NCBI GenBank assembly: GCA_016928955.1
Contig: JAFGJV010000004.1
Location: 186,001-250,000, forward strand
Origin: Spirochaetales bacterium
GTDB lineage: Bacteria; Spirochaetota; Spirochaetia; Treponematales; UBA12059
Direction: 5' to 3'
DNA: 64,000 nucleotides
In this document: positions 35,269 through 42,856 of the stretch, piece after piece
Position numbering within the stretch: position 1 is the first letter of the stretch
How the letters are laid out: each line of letters begins with the position of its first letter
The notes under the pieces: generated by a model
Databases searched by the model: none
Told to the model about the DNA's origin: nothing
The model's input: only the letters and a program-made list of their open reading frames with translations
Position numbers and translations under genes: made by a program

Positions 35269-36450
35269 GTGCCGAACGATCTGAGATCCAGGCTGAAGCG
35301 GATCAGGGAAAGTTCAGCCACGGCGGGCCAGGCCAGGCCCATGAACCCGGGCGGCAAGGCTCGGTGCGAGGACGGGGCGCCCGCGCGTTCAGAATGGCTC
35401 GAGCGACACGGCTGGGCACGCCTTGGCGACCAGGTTTGGGAGCGGCGCGTGGAGTGTCCCGGCATACATGCTGGAGCGACCATGGACGCCGGCTACCTCA
35501 GCGCGCGCGGCCGAGGTAGCCTGGTAGCTCCGGAAGACATAGTTTTTTTCGATCTGGAAACCACCGGGCTGTCGGGCGGGACGGGCACAATCGCTTTCCT
35601 GTCAGCATTTGGTTCGTTCGGGCGGCATGGCTACTCAGTGCGGCAGATATTCCTGGAGGATTATCCGGGCGAGCCCTTGTTCCTGGAAGCATCAGGCGAC
35701 GAATTGTCCCGCTTTAAGGCGGTGGCAAGCTACAACGGCGCGTCGTTTGACCTGCCCCTGTACAAGGCGCGCCGTACCATGAACGGACTGCCTCCGGTGG
35801 CGCCTGCTTTGTCGCTCGACCTCCTGCACGCGGCGCGGAGGCTGTGGCGCGGAGTGCTTCCTGACTGCTCGCTCAGCTCGGTGGAACGCGGCGTCTTGGG
35901 AGTGCGGCGTACGGATGACCTGCCCGGTTCCGAGGTGCCGGACGCGTGGTTCAGGTTCCTGGCAACAGGCCCGCACCCGGAGCTGGCCCTGGCCATGGAT
36001 CATAATCAGGCTGATGTAGCGGGCTTGGCGTCCTTATACGGACTCCTGAGCGCCGGGCTTGCCGCCGGACGGCTACGGAAAGCGGATCCGCGCGGGCTGG
36101 CGTCGCTCATTGCCAGGGTCGATCTCGGGAGGGCTGCCCGCGTGCTGGAACGCTCGCTCAGAACAGGAGACGCCGGAGCCGTTCCCGAACTCATGCGCCT
36201 GTACTGGAAACTCGGCCGCAGGGACGAGCGTTTGGCCCTGATACCCTTGCTTCCGGACGATGCCCGTGGCCTGTACCTGAAGTCCATCCACGCGGAACGG
36301 GTGCTCGGCGACGCCCAAAGCGCAACCAGGTTCGCGGAGTCGGCTGCCAAGCTGGCCGGCTCGTCTGAGAAAGCGTGCGACGCTGTGCTCGCTCGAAGGG
36401 CGGACCGCAGGCTCAGGCGACTTGAGCAGCTGCTGGCTCCTGACGCATAG
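35269..36450 (+). CDS. mrfB: MrfB/YprB-type RNase H-fold exonuclease, 393 aa
   Basis: The DEDD exonuclease motifs are visible: exo I DIVFFDLETTGLSGGTGT (Asp95, Glu97), exo II VASYNGASFDLPLYK, and exo III MDHNQADVAGLASL. In Bacillus the partner nuclease MrfB works with helicase MrfA in a UvrABC-independent excision route. The C-terminal 130 residues form helical TPR-like repeats. The start is GTG at 35269, four bases after the mrfA stop. The N-terminal 80 residues are divergent, but HGWARLGDQVWERRVECPG resembles the usual leader region. Function is inferred from fold and pairing. Confidence 0.87.
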   Translation: MPNDLRSRLKRIRESSATAGQARPMNPGGKARCEDGAPARSEWLERHGWARLGDQVWERRVECPGIHAGATMDAGYLSARGRGSLVAPEDIVFFDLETTGLSGGTGTIAFLSAFGSFGRHGYSVRQIFLEDYPGEPLFLEASGDELSRFKAVASYNGASFDLPLYKARRTMNGLPPVAPALSLDLLHAARRLWRGVLPDCSLSSVERGVLGVRRTDDLPGSEVPDAWFRFLATGPHPELALAMDHNQADVAGLASLYGLLSAGLAAGRLRKADPRGLASLIARVDLGRAARVLERSLRTGDAGAVPELMRLYWKLGRRDERLALIPLLPDDARGLYLKSIHAERVLGDAQSATRFAESAAKLAGSSEKACDAVLARRADRRLRRLEQLLAPDA

Positions 36451-36474
36451 CTGCGGGCGCAAAAAAAACCTTGA

Positions 36475-37509
36475 TCAGTCCTGATCGGCCTTGAGCGTGT
36501 CGCCAAGCTGGCCGCAGGCGCCAGCCACGCCCCTCCCGCGCCGTGCCCTGCGCACCGCAGTCAGCCCGAGCCGTTCCAGCTCGTTCTCATACGCGGATAC
36601 CTCGGCCCGTGACGGCTCATGGTAGGGCAAGCCATCGACGGGGTTCCAGGGTATGACGTTCACCTGTACCTTGAGCCCGCGCGCCCAGGCCGCCACCGCC
36701 CTTGCCGAATCAACGCCGGCGTTGGTGCCGGCCATAAGTGCTGTTTCCAGGGTGATCCTGTCGCCGCTGGCCTTTTGGTACACCAGCAGGGCATCCTTCA
36801 AGGCCGCCAGGTTCCAGGTCTTGTTGACCGGCATGAGTTCGTTCCTGATACGCTCGTCAGCGGCCGTCAGGGATATGGCCAGGCGTACGTGCGGACCGTT
36901 CTGGGCAAGGTCCAAGATGCCGGGAACCAGTCCGCAGGTGGATAGGGTGATTTTCCGTTTTGACAGCCCAAAGCCGTCAGGGTGTGTGAGTATGGCTATA
37001 GACGACCTGACGGCGGCCAGGTTGAGCAAAGGTTCGCCCATGCCCATGTACACGACATTCTGGATACGTCCCCGTATTGCTGACAGGTGCAGGTACTGCT
37101 CGACGATCTCATGGGTTTCCAGGTTGCGGAGAAAGCCCAGCGTGCCCGTTTTGCAAAAGGCGCAGGCCATGGGACAGCCCACCTGGGACGACAGGCACGC
37201 GGTGAGCCTGCCCTCATGGTCGCAAAGGAGCACGGACTCCACGGCCGCTCCGTCCCCAAGGCGGATCTTGAGCTTGATCGAACCGTCGGGGTCGCCCAGG
37301 CTGCCGTCTACGGAGCTCGAGTACAGGCTTGGCAATAGGGCGGCCAGGCGCTCGCGCTCTGCCGCGGGGAAATCCGTCATGTCCGCGAACGACCGGGCGC
37401 CCTTGACTATCCACTTGAATACCTGCAGGCCGCGGTATGCCTTGTCCAGCCCATAAGCGCGGCTTATGTCCTCGGGCAGCAAACCCGCGGGGTAGGGAGC
37501 ATTGTCCAT
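36475..37509 (-). CDS. rlmN: Dual-specificity 23S rRNA A2503 / tRNA A37 methyltransferase RlmN
   Basis: A radical SAM enzyme that methylates C2 of adenosine. The iron-sulfur cluster Cys are C112, C116 and C119 (GCPMACAFCKTGTLGF), SAM-binding segments are VYMGMGEPLLN and KITLSTCGLVPG, and the C-terminal mechanistic Cys lies in GRGVAGACGQLGD. The length is normal. AAGGAC precedes the ATG. On the minus strand the stop is followed by a weak GATC hairpin and eight T (36461-36468), which may terminate transcription. A TPR gene lies upstream, separated by a GC-rich palindrome. Confidence 0.95.
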   Translation of the reverse strand: MDNAPYPAGLLPEDISRAYGLDKAYRGLQVFKWIVKGARSFADMTDFPAAERERLAALLPSLYSSSVDGSLGDPDGSIKLKIRLGDGAAVESVLLCDHEGRLTACLSSQVGCPMACAFCKTGTLGFLRNLETHEIVEQYLHLSAIRGRIQNVVYMGMGEPLLNLAAVRSSIAILTHPDGFGLSKRKITLSTCGLVPGILDLAQNGPHVRLAISLTAADERIRNELMPVNKTWNLAALKDALLVYQKASGDRITLETALMAGTNAGVDSARAVAAWARGLKVQVNVIPWNPVDGLPYHEPSRAEVSAYENELERLGLTAVRRARRGRGVAGACGQLGDTLKADQD

Positions 37510-37528
37510 GCGCCGTCCTTGAAAGAGC

Positions 37529-37554
37529 CGCGCCCCCGGCCGGCCGGGGGCGCG
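37529..37554. repeat. 26-bp perfect GC palindrome in the rlmN leader
   Basis: CGCGCCCCCGGCC and its exact complement lie 20 bases before the rlmN ATG, between two genes of the same strand. A very stable hairpin is expected, without a T run in the reading direction. Confidence 0.8.
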
Positions 37555-37574
37555 AAAAACACTGCCAGTCCGTT

Positions 37575-38720
37575 TCAGTTCTGTATGCGCGACAAGAGCT
37601 CGCTGATCTGCGGATTACGAATGCCGAGCCGCTGGAACTCAACCAGGGTTTCCTCCGCCTTGCGCTTGTCGCCCACGGCCAGGTAGCACTGGGCCAGCTC
37701 CAGATACAGGCGATAGTTCTTGGCGTCGTTCTGCACCAGCCGGGTCAGGGAGTCGATGGCGTCCTGAACCTTGCCCTGCAGCCTGGATATGGTGGCCAGA
37801 CCGAGCACGGCGTACGCGTCGAACTCGATGTTCAAGGCGCGTTCGTAATACTCAACGGCGGTGGGAAGGTTTTCCATGGTACGGTACGCGTCGCCCGCCC
37901 GCGTGAGGATCACCTTGTTGCGCGGGTCCCTGTCCAGAATCTTATTCCAATACACCAGGGACTTCTCGGGATTCCCTATGCCGCGATAGCAGTCTGCCAG
38001 GCCGAAGAGGGCGTAAAAATTGTCCGGTTCCTTGCCCAGGGCCTTCTCGAAATAGGGAACCCCAAGCTCGAACTGCTTGAGCTTGCGGTGGCAGTTGCCT
38101 ATGGACGTGAGCACCCGTATGTCCACCGCCTCGCCCTGGGCGTCTACCATGCGCTGCCAGTAATGCAAGGCGTCACGGTATTCCTTGAAGTCGTAGTGGA
38201 GGTGCCCAAGGCCTATCAGGGCGTAGGGATTGTTGTCCTCCATCTCGAGTACCCTGAGGTAGATGGCCTTGGATTTGCGGAAATCCCTGACCTTGCGGTA
38301 AGCGTCCGCTATACGGGTCAGTACCGTGATGTTGCGGTTGTCGTGAAGCAGGTACTGTTCCCAAATCTCGATGGCTTTCTGGTACTGATTCAGGGCCTTG
38401 TAACAGTCTGCCAGGCCAAAAAGGGCGTAATTGTTGCCCGGATGGTACACCAGGCACTTCTTGTAGTGATCCACGGCGTCCCTGTACGCTCCGCGCTTGC
38501 GGGCCGCGTCGCCGAGTCCGACCAGAGCGTAGTTATTCTCGGGATCCTGTTCCAGGATCTTGCTGAAGTTACGCTCGGCGTCCGCCACGCGGTTTTCCTT
38601 GAGGTACTGGTATCCCTTTTTGGAAAGATCCGCGATTTCCACGATTTCTGGATTCTGCTGGGGGGCCGTCCCGGCTTGTGAATCCGCCTCGTGGTTCTGG
38701 TTGGTAAGATGGTCGCTCAT
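37575..38720 (-). CDS. Tetratricopeptide-repeat protein, 381 aa
   Basis: After a polar N-terminus there are about nine clear TPR units, for example NYALVGLGDAARKRGAYRDA, then YALFGLADCYKALNQYQKAI and YALIGLGHLHYDFKEYRDAL. TPR proteins are protein-binding scaffolds; spirochaetes have several linked to motility and envelope assembly. No signal peptide is present, so it is cytoplasmic. The ATG overlaps the TGA of the upstream 115-residue gene, so the two are coupled. Confidence 0.9.
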   Translation of the reverse strand: MSDHLTNQNHEADSQAGTAPQQNPEIVEIADLSKKGYQYLKENRVADAERNFSKILEQDPENNYALVGLGDAARKRGAYRDAVDHYKKCLVYHPGNNYALFGLADCYKALNQYQKAIEIWEQYLLHDNRNITVLTRIADAYRKVRDFRKSKAIYLRVLEMEDNNPYALIGLGHLHYDFKEYRDALHYWQRMVDAQGEAVDIRVLTSIGNCHRKLKQFELGVPYFEKALGKEPDNFYALFGLADCYRGIGNPEKSLVYWNKILDRDPRNKVILTRAGDAYRTMENLPTAVEYYERALNIEFDAYAVLGLATISRLQGKVQDAIDSLTRLVQNDAKNYRLYLELAQCYLAVGDKRKAEETLVEFQRLGIRNPQISELLSRIQN

Positions 38721-39064
38721 GTCTTTTCCTCTTCCGTGAGCATTTTTCGTATAGCCAAAGCCGCCTTTTCAAGCAGCGCTTCGCTCCGTTTGTCGTCATG
38801 GGCAAGCTTGAACATTTTAAGGGCGTCTACCGGCTTGCCGCCGTCCAGGTAACGCTCGCCAATGCGGATAAGTCCGTCCGAGTAGCCGGTTGTCTGGAAA
38901 ATGCGCCTGGCCGTGTCGTAGTCGCCCTTGTTGAACATGGTATTGCCTCTGAGATTGAGGCGGGCCTTCTGCTCGGCGCTGAGTTCGGCATTCGGCTCAT
39001 CAACGGCCTTGATAAGCCCTTCGTCCGGGAATTTGGATAAGATTGTTTCATCCATATCAATCAT
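38717..39064 (-). CDS. Small TPR-like helical protein, 115 aa
   Basis: Sequence segments RLNLRGNTMFNKGDYDTARRI and GKPVDALKMFKLAHDDKRSE have the helix-turn-helix rhythm of one to two TPR units. It is translated in a coupled pair with the larger TPR protein (ATGA overlap). The start ATG 39064 has no SD but lies 8 bases after a TACAAT hexamer, suggesting leaderless transcription; an ATG three codons later is possible. The function is unknown. Confidence 0.8.
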   Translation of the reverse strand: MIDMDETILSKFPDEGLIKAVDEPNAELSAEQKARLNLRGNTMFNKGDYDTARRIFQTTGYSDGLIRIGERYLDGGKPVDALKMFKLAHDDKRSEALLEKAALAIRKMLTEEEKT

Positions 39065-39072
39065 ATACTGCC

Positions 39073-39078
39073 ATTGTA
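39073..39078 (-). promoter_or_regulatory. -10 element TACAAT before the small TPR gene
   Basis: TACAAT on the minus strand is followed by 8 bases and the ATG at 39064. The -35 region has no good TTGACA match. Confidence 0.4.
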
Positions 39079-39470
39079 AGAACGGTTACAGGTTTATCAT
39101 ACGCTCGCGACATTAAGGGGTCGCGAAACTATACGATAGATGTTTAAAATAATCAATTGAAAGATGGTTGAGTGCATAGAATGGAAATTTTCGAATATTC
39201 TCGATTTCAGGAAACCAGCACTTGTTGATAGACTTGTGGCATTGTTGCCTTGAGGATGCCGCGCATGGTCCGTTTTGATTGAAATGTTTAGCAGACACCG
39301 CGGAGCGCGGTGGCCATGCCATTCAAACTGGTCAATCCAGGACTGAATTTTTACATTTGTGCGCTACAATCTGTACAAGACGGTGGGCAGGCACGGAGCC
39401 AAGCGCCCGGTACCTCATACTTTCACGCACCATGACGGCGGCTCTGGAGTCGCTGGGATCGGAGCGCTAG
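39079..39470. other. AT-rich intergenic pocket
   Basis: About 390 bases with no convincing gene. Bases 39121-39240 are only about one-third G+C, far below the surroundings. TCGCGAC/GTCGCGA arms form a 7-bp inverted repeat at 39105-39126. Open frames here are short and have unlike codon use. It may be a relic of an insertion or a regulatory region. Confidence 0.5.
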
Positions 39471-39644
39471 ATGGAACGCGACGAGATTTGCACGCATCTC
39501 CAACAGGTTATATCCGAGCCCGGTATCCAGGACCAGGTCCAACGACTGTTTCCAAAAAACCTGAAACCACGGAAAAAACCAGCCGGGCTCGAGGACGCGG
39601 ACAGTCGATTGGCCAAGCTCATGAGGGAACTCGACCACTGACAG
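39471..39644 (+). CDS. Possible small protein, 57 aa
   Basis: An ATG at 39471 opens a frame reading MERDEICTHLQQVI, then IQDQVQRLFPKNLKPRKKP, then DADSRLAKLMRELDH before TGA. It predicts two amphipathic helices joined by a basic Pro-rich linker. It begins right after the TAG of another short frame (39279-39470), which could be the remains of an upstream gene. No RBS is evident. It may be an orphan of a transferred cassette or a spurious frame. Confidence 0.4.
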
Positions 39645-39699
39645 CCCGCTGAAAAGCATTGGGTTTTTTGAACAGCCTTCTACACATTCTGCCAGAGAA

Positions 39700-40263
39700 T
39701 CAGACTCCGGTCGACTCTGCGCGGCGGTACAGCCGAACGCGCGAGCGTCCGTACTCCCGGATATCAACGCTTGCAAGGTCGCCTGAAAGCTCAGGGAGCG
39801 TGTCTTCCGCTGGGTAGTGTATGAGGAGGAGGCCGCCCGGTTCGACAAGACCCCTGGACGACACGGACTCGACCAACGCGGTCTTGTGGGCGTAGGGGAA
39901 GGGCGGATCGCAGAAAACAACGGAGAAGCGCTCGTCACAACGCAGAATAAAGCGTTCAACCGGCATGCACCTGCAGTGTATCCGTTGGTCGCTTGCAATG
40001 GACACGTTGCGTATCAGTACCGGCAGCTTGGCCCGATCGCGCTCCACGCATCTGATCGGCCGGGCGCCCCGGCTGGCCGCCTCCAGGGCCATGATGCCCG
40101 AGCCTGAGAAGAGATCCAAAAACGAGCGGCCCGACAAGTCGCCAAGCACAGAAAAGATGGATTCCCTCATGCGATCCATGGCCGGGCGTATGTCATAGGG
40201 GCCGGTTGGCACCTCTACCACGCGACCCCGGTACATCCCGCCGGTAATGCGGAGGCCGCCCAT
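39700..40263 (-). CDS. rsmD: 16S rRNA (guanine966-N2)-methyltransferase
   Basis: A SAM-dependent methyltransferase of the 30S subunit. Motif I is FLDLFSGSGIMALEAASRG, the acidic SAM ligand follows in RCVERDRAKL, and the catalytic DPPFPY (VVFCDPPFPYAHK) is intact. The N-terminal RITGGMYRGRVVEVP and RPAMDRMRESIFSVL are diagnostic. The length (187 aa) is typical. The ATG directly follows the smpB stop with no gap, so the two are co-transcribed. Confidence 0.94.
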   Translation of the reverse strand: MGGLRITGGMYRGRVVEVPTGPYDIRPAMDRMRESIFSVLGDLSGRSFLDLFSGSGIMALEAASRGARPIRCVERDRAKLPVLIRNVSIASDQRIHCRCMPVERFILRCDERFSVVFCDPPFPYAHKTALVESVSSRGLVEPGGLLLIHYPAEDTLPELSGDLASVDIREYGRSRVRLYRRAESTGV

Positions 40264-40791
40264 CTAGCTGTTACGCTCCCTGAACTCCCTGGCCAGGTCG
40301 CGCTTGACCTCCCGGTCGCGGATGGCGTCGCGCTTGTCGGCCATTTTCTTGCCCTTGCACAGGCCAAGCTCCACCTTGACCCTGCCTTTGGTGAAATGAA
40401 AATCCAGGGGAATAAGCGTGTATCCCTTTTCCTCTACCCGGCGTTTGAGCCGCTTGAGCTCATGGGCGTGGGCCAGCAGTTTCCGCGGACGGTGGGGGTC
40501 GTGGTTGAACATGGAGGAAAAGCTGTATTCGGATATATTCACGTTATAGAGCCAGAGCTCGCCGTCCTTGAAGGCCGCGTAGCCGTCAGGGAAGGACACC
40601 TTGCCCAGGCGCAGGGACTTCACCTCGGAGCCCTCGAGCACGATACCGCACTCAATGGTCTCGTCCACGCTATAGTCAAAGCGGGCGCGGCGGTTCTGCG
40701 CTATGATCTTTCTGCCTTCCACCTTCACTCCGATGCGGGCCTTGCTTTCGCTCGGGACGGCCATGGCGGCCATCACGCCCGCTTGCGCCAC
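40264..40791 (-). CDS. smpB: SsrA (tmRNA)-binding protein SmpB
   Basis: SmpB delivers tmRNA to stalled ribosomes. The core is intact: RRARFDYSVDETIECGIVLEG, SEVKSLRLGKVSFPDGYAA, the NISEYSFSSMFNHDPHRPRKL region, and the basic C-terminal tail KKMADKRDAIRDREVKRDL. At 175 aa from GTG 40791 it has a longer N-terminus than the usual 150-160. ATGs at 40773 and 40764 would give more typical lengths. I keep GTG because it lies 8 bases behind a perfect consensus promoter and no SD precedes any of the three. No tmRNA gene is in the window. Confidence 0.93.
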   Translation of the reverse strand: MAQAGVMAAMAVPSESKARIGVKVEGRKIIAQNRRARFDYSVDETIECGIVLEGSEVKSLRLGKVSFPDGYAAFKDGELWLYNVNISEYSFSSMFNHDPHRPRKLLAHAHELKRLKRRVEEKGYTLIPLDFHFTKGRVKVELGLCKGKKMADKRDAIRDREVKRDLAREFRERNS

Positions 40792-40799
40792 GCCGCGCG

Positions 40800-40829
40800 A
40801 TTATAGAAGCGCGGTCCGCGGCTTGTCAA
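40800..40829 (-). promoter_or_regulatory. Consensus sigma70 promoter for smpB
   Basis: On the minus strand TTGACA (40829-40824), 18 bases, TATAAT (40805-40800): both hexamers match the consensus perfectly. The GTG start is 8 bases downstream. Confidence 0.75.
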
Positions 40830-40851
40830 CGCGACCGAAAGATGCTAGCCT
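40823..40851 (+). promoter_or_regulatory. Divergent promoter for lepB
   Basis: TTGTCA (40823-40828), 17 bases, TAGCCT (40846-40851). Its -35 lies on the same bases as the smpB -35 on the other strand, so the two promoters should compete for polymerase. Confidence 0.4.
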
Positions 40852-40860
40852 TCCGACGCG

Positions 40861-40971
40861 ATGTTTGTACAACTGGGCAACGCCGGCCGCGGGAACGCGG
40901 CATTCGCCACGGCAAGGGCTCCGGCCTCTGGCCGCGAGCGCGGATGTATGGGACTCCTTTCATGGCTATAA
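40861..40971 (+). CDS. Possible 36-residue leader ORF of lepB
   Basis: ATG 40861 lies 9 bases after the TAGCCT hexamer and opens MFVQLGNAGRGNAAF..., ending GLLSWL at TAA 40969-40971, which overlaps the lepB ATG by 10 bases. It has no SD. Translation from a leaderless start could deliver ribosomes to lepB, which itself lacks an SD. The peptide is not conserved as far as I can tell. Confidence 0.3.
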   Translation: MFVQLGNAGRGNAAFATARAPASGRERGCMGLLSWL

Positions 40972-41684
40972 AGCGCGTCGAGTCTTTCCAGCTGGCCCGC
41001 TACCGGCGGCAGCGGGTCATGCGGGTTGTCAGGGCTATACTGATCGCTTTCGTGGTGTTCGAACTCGCGGATACCTACGTGGTGAGCTCGGTAAGCACCC
41101 TGTCCGCGTCCATGGAACCCACCATACGGAAGGGCGAGCGGCTGGTGGTCCTGCCAGGCGCCTACGGCCTCCTTAAGCCCTTCTCTGGATCCAGGCTGGC
41201 CGTCGGCGAGCCCCGTCGTGGGGACATCGTGCTGGTGCGCCCGCCCTCGGCGTTGGACAAATCGTGGCCGTCGCGCTTCCTGTCCAATGTCCTGGACTTT
41301 TTCACGCTCAGGCGCTTTGGCCGTAGCGCGGTGGACGAGGCCGTGATCAAACGCGTCGTGGCCCTACCCGGAGACAGCGTGCGCATGGACGGATTTGTCA
41401 TCCACGTCAGGGCCAAAGGCGAGGCGCATTTCCTGACCGAGCACGAGGTTTCCGGCAGGGCGTATGACGTGCGCACGCAGGGCCTGCCCGACGGCTGGGA
41501 TCCATCCCTGCCGCTGTCCGGCTCCTTCCCAGAATTCACCCTTGCCGACGGGCAGTTCTTTGTCATTGGCGACAACCGCCTGAGCTACGCCGATTCGCGA
41601 TTCTTCGGGCTCGTATCGGCAGACGACATACAGGGCAAGGTGGTGCTCCGGTATTGGCCGCTCGGCAGGCCGGAACTCAGGTGA
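40962..41684 (+). CDS. lepB: Signal peptidase I
   Basis: It cleaves Sec signal peptides at the outer face of the inner membrane. One N-terminal membrane segment (VVRAILIAFVVFELADTYVV) precedes the nucleophile Ser50 (SASMEPTIRKGERL), the general base Lys130 (AVIKRVVALPGDSV) and box E GDNRLSYADSRFFGLV. ATG 40962 is chosen because the basic N-terminus follows directly; ATG 40944 is in frame. No SD is visible, so initiation may depend on the overlapping leader ORF. The TGA overlaps the GTG start of hemW. Confidence 0.93.
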   Translation: MAIKRVESFQLARYRRQRVMRVVRAILIAFVVFELADTYVVSSVSTLSASMEPTIRKGERLVVLPGAYGLLKPFSGSRLAVGEPRRGDIVLVRPPSALDKSWPSRFLSNVLDFFTLRRFGRSAVDEAVIKRVVALPGDSVRMDGFVIHVRAKGEAHFLTEHEVSGRAYDVRTQGLPDGWDPSLPLSGSFPEFTLADGQFFVIGDNRLSYADSRFFGLVSADDIQGKVVLRYWPLGRPELR

Positions 41685-42856
41685 GCCCAAGGAAAATCAC
41701 TGCGGGCTCTTCGCCCTCGCTGTACATCCACGTTCCTTTCTGCCGTTCGATATGCTCGTACTGCGACTTTCACCGCTCGATTGGGTCCAGGCAGGCAATG
41801 GACGCATGGCTGGCCGCGGTCAAAAGGCATGTGGCCTGGCTCAAAGAGCATTTCAAGGTGAGTTCCTGGAACACGGTATACGTGGGCGGCGGCACCCCGT
41901 CGGCCCTGCCGAACGATATGTTGGCGGAACTTTTGGCCTTGCCGGGCGTCCGGAACACGGGCGTCGAGTTTACCCTTGAGGCCAACCCGGATGACATTGA
42001 CGACGCGTTTCTGGAAACCGCCACGCGGGCGGGGGTCACGCGCATCAGCGTAGGCGTCCAGAGCCTTGAGGACGATGCTCGAACGGCGGTGGCCCGGCGT
42101 GGCTCGTCGGACGACATCAAGACGGCCCTTGAGCGCCTGTCCCGATCCTGGAACGGCGAGCTGTCCGCGGATATGATTTACGGCCTGCCGCGCCAGACCG
42201 AATCCGGTCTGGCCGCCGATATAGCGTATCTGGCCGGCCTGGGTTTTGACCACCTGTCAGTGTACGAACTCACCCTGGCAGAGGGCACCAGCCTGGCTGA
42301 TGCCGTCCGCGATGGCACGGCCAAGGTGGCCGGCTCCGACGATCGAGCGCGCCTGTGGGACGCGGCCGTCCGCCCGCTGAGGGACCGTGGCTACGAGCGC
42401 TACGAAGTGTCCAACTGGGCGGTGCCCGGCCGGGAATGCAGGCACAACCAGATGTACTGGTCCATGGGCGACTGGCTCGCGGCCGGTCCTTCTGCTTCGG
42501 GGAACCTGTACAACGGTGATGGCACCTTCCTGCGGATGGACAACACATGGAACGACGCGGCATACGCGGCTGATCCCGTGGCCAGCTGCTCGGAGAGCGT
42601 GGTATCCGGCAAAGACGCGTGGATAGAAACGCTGATGATGGCCATGCGCACCAAGAAAGGCCTGGACTCGGATACCTTTGTCGGGCGCTTCGGCCGGCCA
42701 CCGGAAGATGTTTTCGGGCCGGCCCTGACCGAACGCCCCGACGTGTTCCAGAAGGATAGCCACGGCTGGAAACCGACCGAACGCGGCATGGACGTGCTCA
42801 ATTCAGCGCTGGTGGCGTGCATGATGGAAGCGGACCGGAGAGAGGGATCAACATGA
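41681..42856 (+). CDS. hemW: HemW-like radical SAM protein
   Basis: The N-terminus IHVPFCRSICSYCDFHRS carries the Cys triplet C21, C25, C28 for the 4Fe-4S cluster and the fourth HemW-type ligand environment. TVYVGGGTPSALP, LEANPDD and RISVGVQSLEDD are the usual SAM and substrate segments, and a HemN C-terminal domain follows (ETLMMAMRTKKGLD). Family members deliver haem rather than oxidise coproporphyrinogen. The start is GTG 41681 in a GTGA overlap with lepB. The stop overlaps pdxY (ATGA). The length of 391 aa is normal. Confidence 0.92.
   Translation: MSPRKITAGSSPSLYIHVPFCRSICSYCDFHRSIGSRQAMDAWLAAVKRHVAWLKEHFKVSSWNTVYVGGGTPSALPNDMLAELLALPGVRNTGVEFTLEANPDDIDDAFLETATRAGVTRISVGVQSLEDDARTAVARRGSSDDIKTALERLSRSWNGELSADMIYGLPRQTESGLAADIAYLAGLGFDHLSVYELTLAEGTSLADAVRDGTAKVAGSDDRARLWDAAVRPLRDRGYERYEVSNWAVPGRECRHNQMYWSMGDWLAAGPSASGNLYNGDGTFLRMDNTWNDAAYAADPVASCSESVVSGKDAWIETLMMAMRTKKGLDSDTFVGRFGRPPEDVFGPALTERPDVFQKDSHGWKPTERGMDVLNSALVACMMEADRREGST

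Noticed and set aside
36455-36490. Strong terminator after rlmN
   Set aside because: Eight T follow on the minus strand, but the GATC stem is only four pairs and includes the stop codon, so it is noted under rlmN and not listed as a feature.
39423-39998. A 191-codon minus-strand frame across the AT-rich pocket and rsmD
   Set aside because: It overlaps rsmD in a different frame on the same strand and has shadow-like composition.
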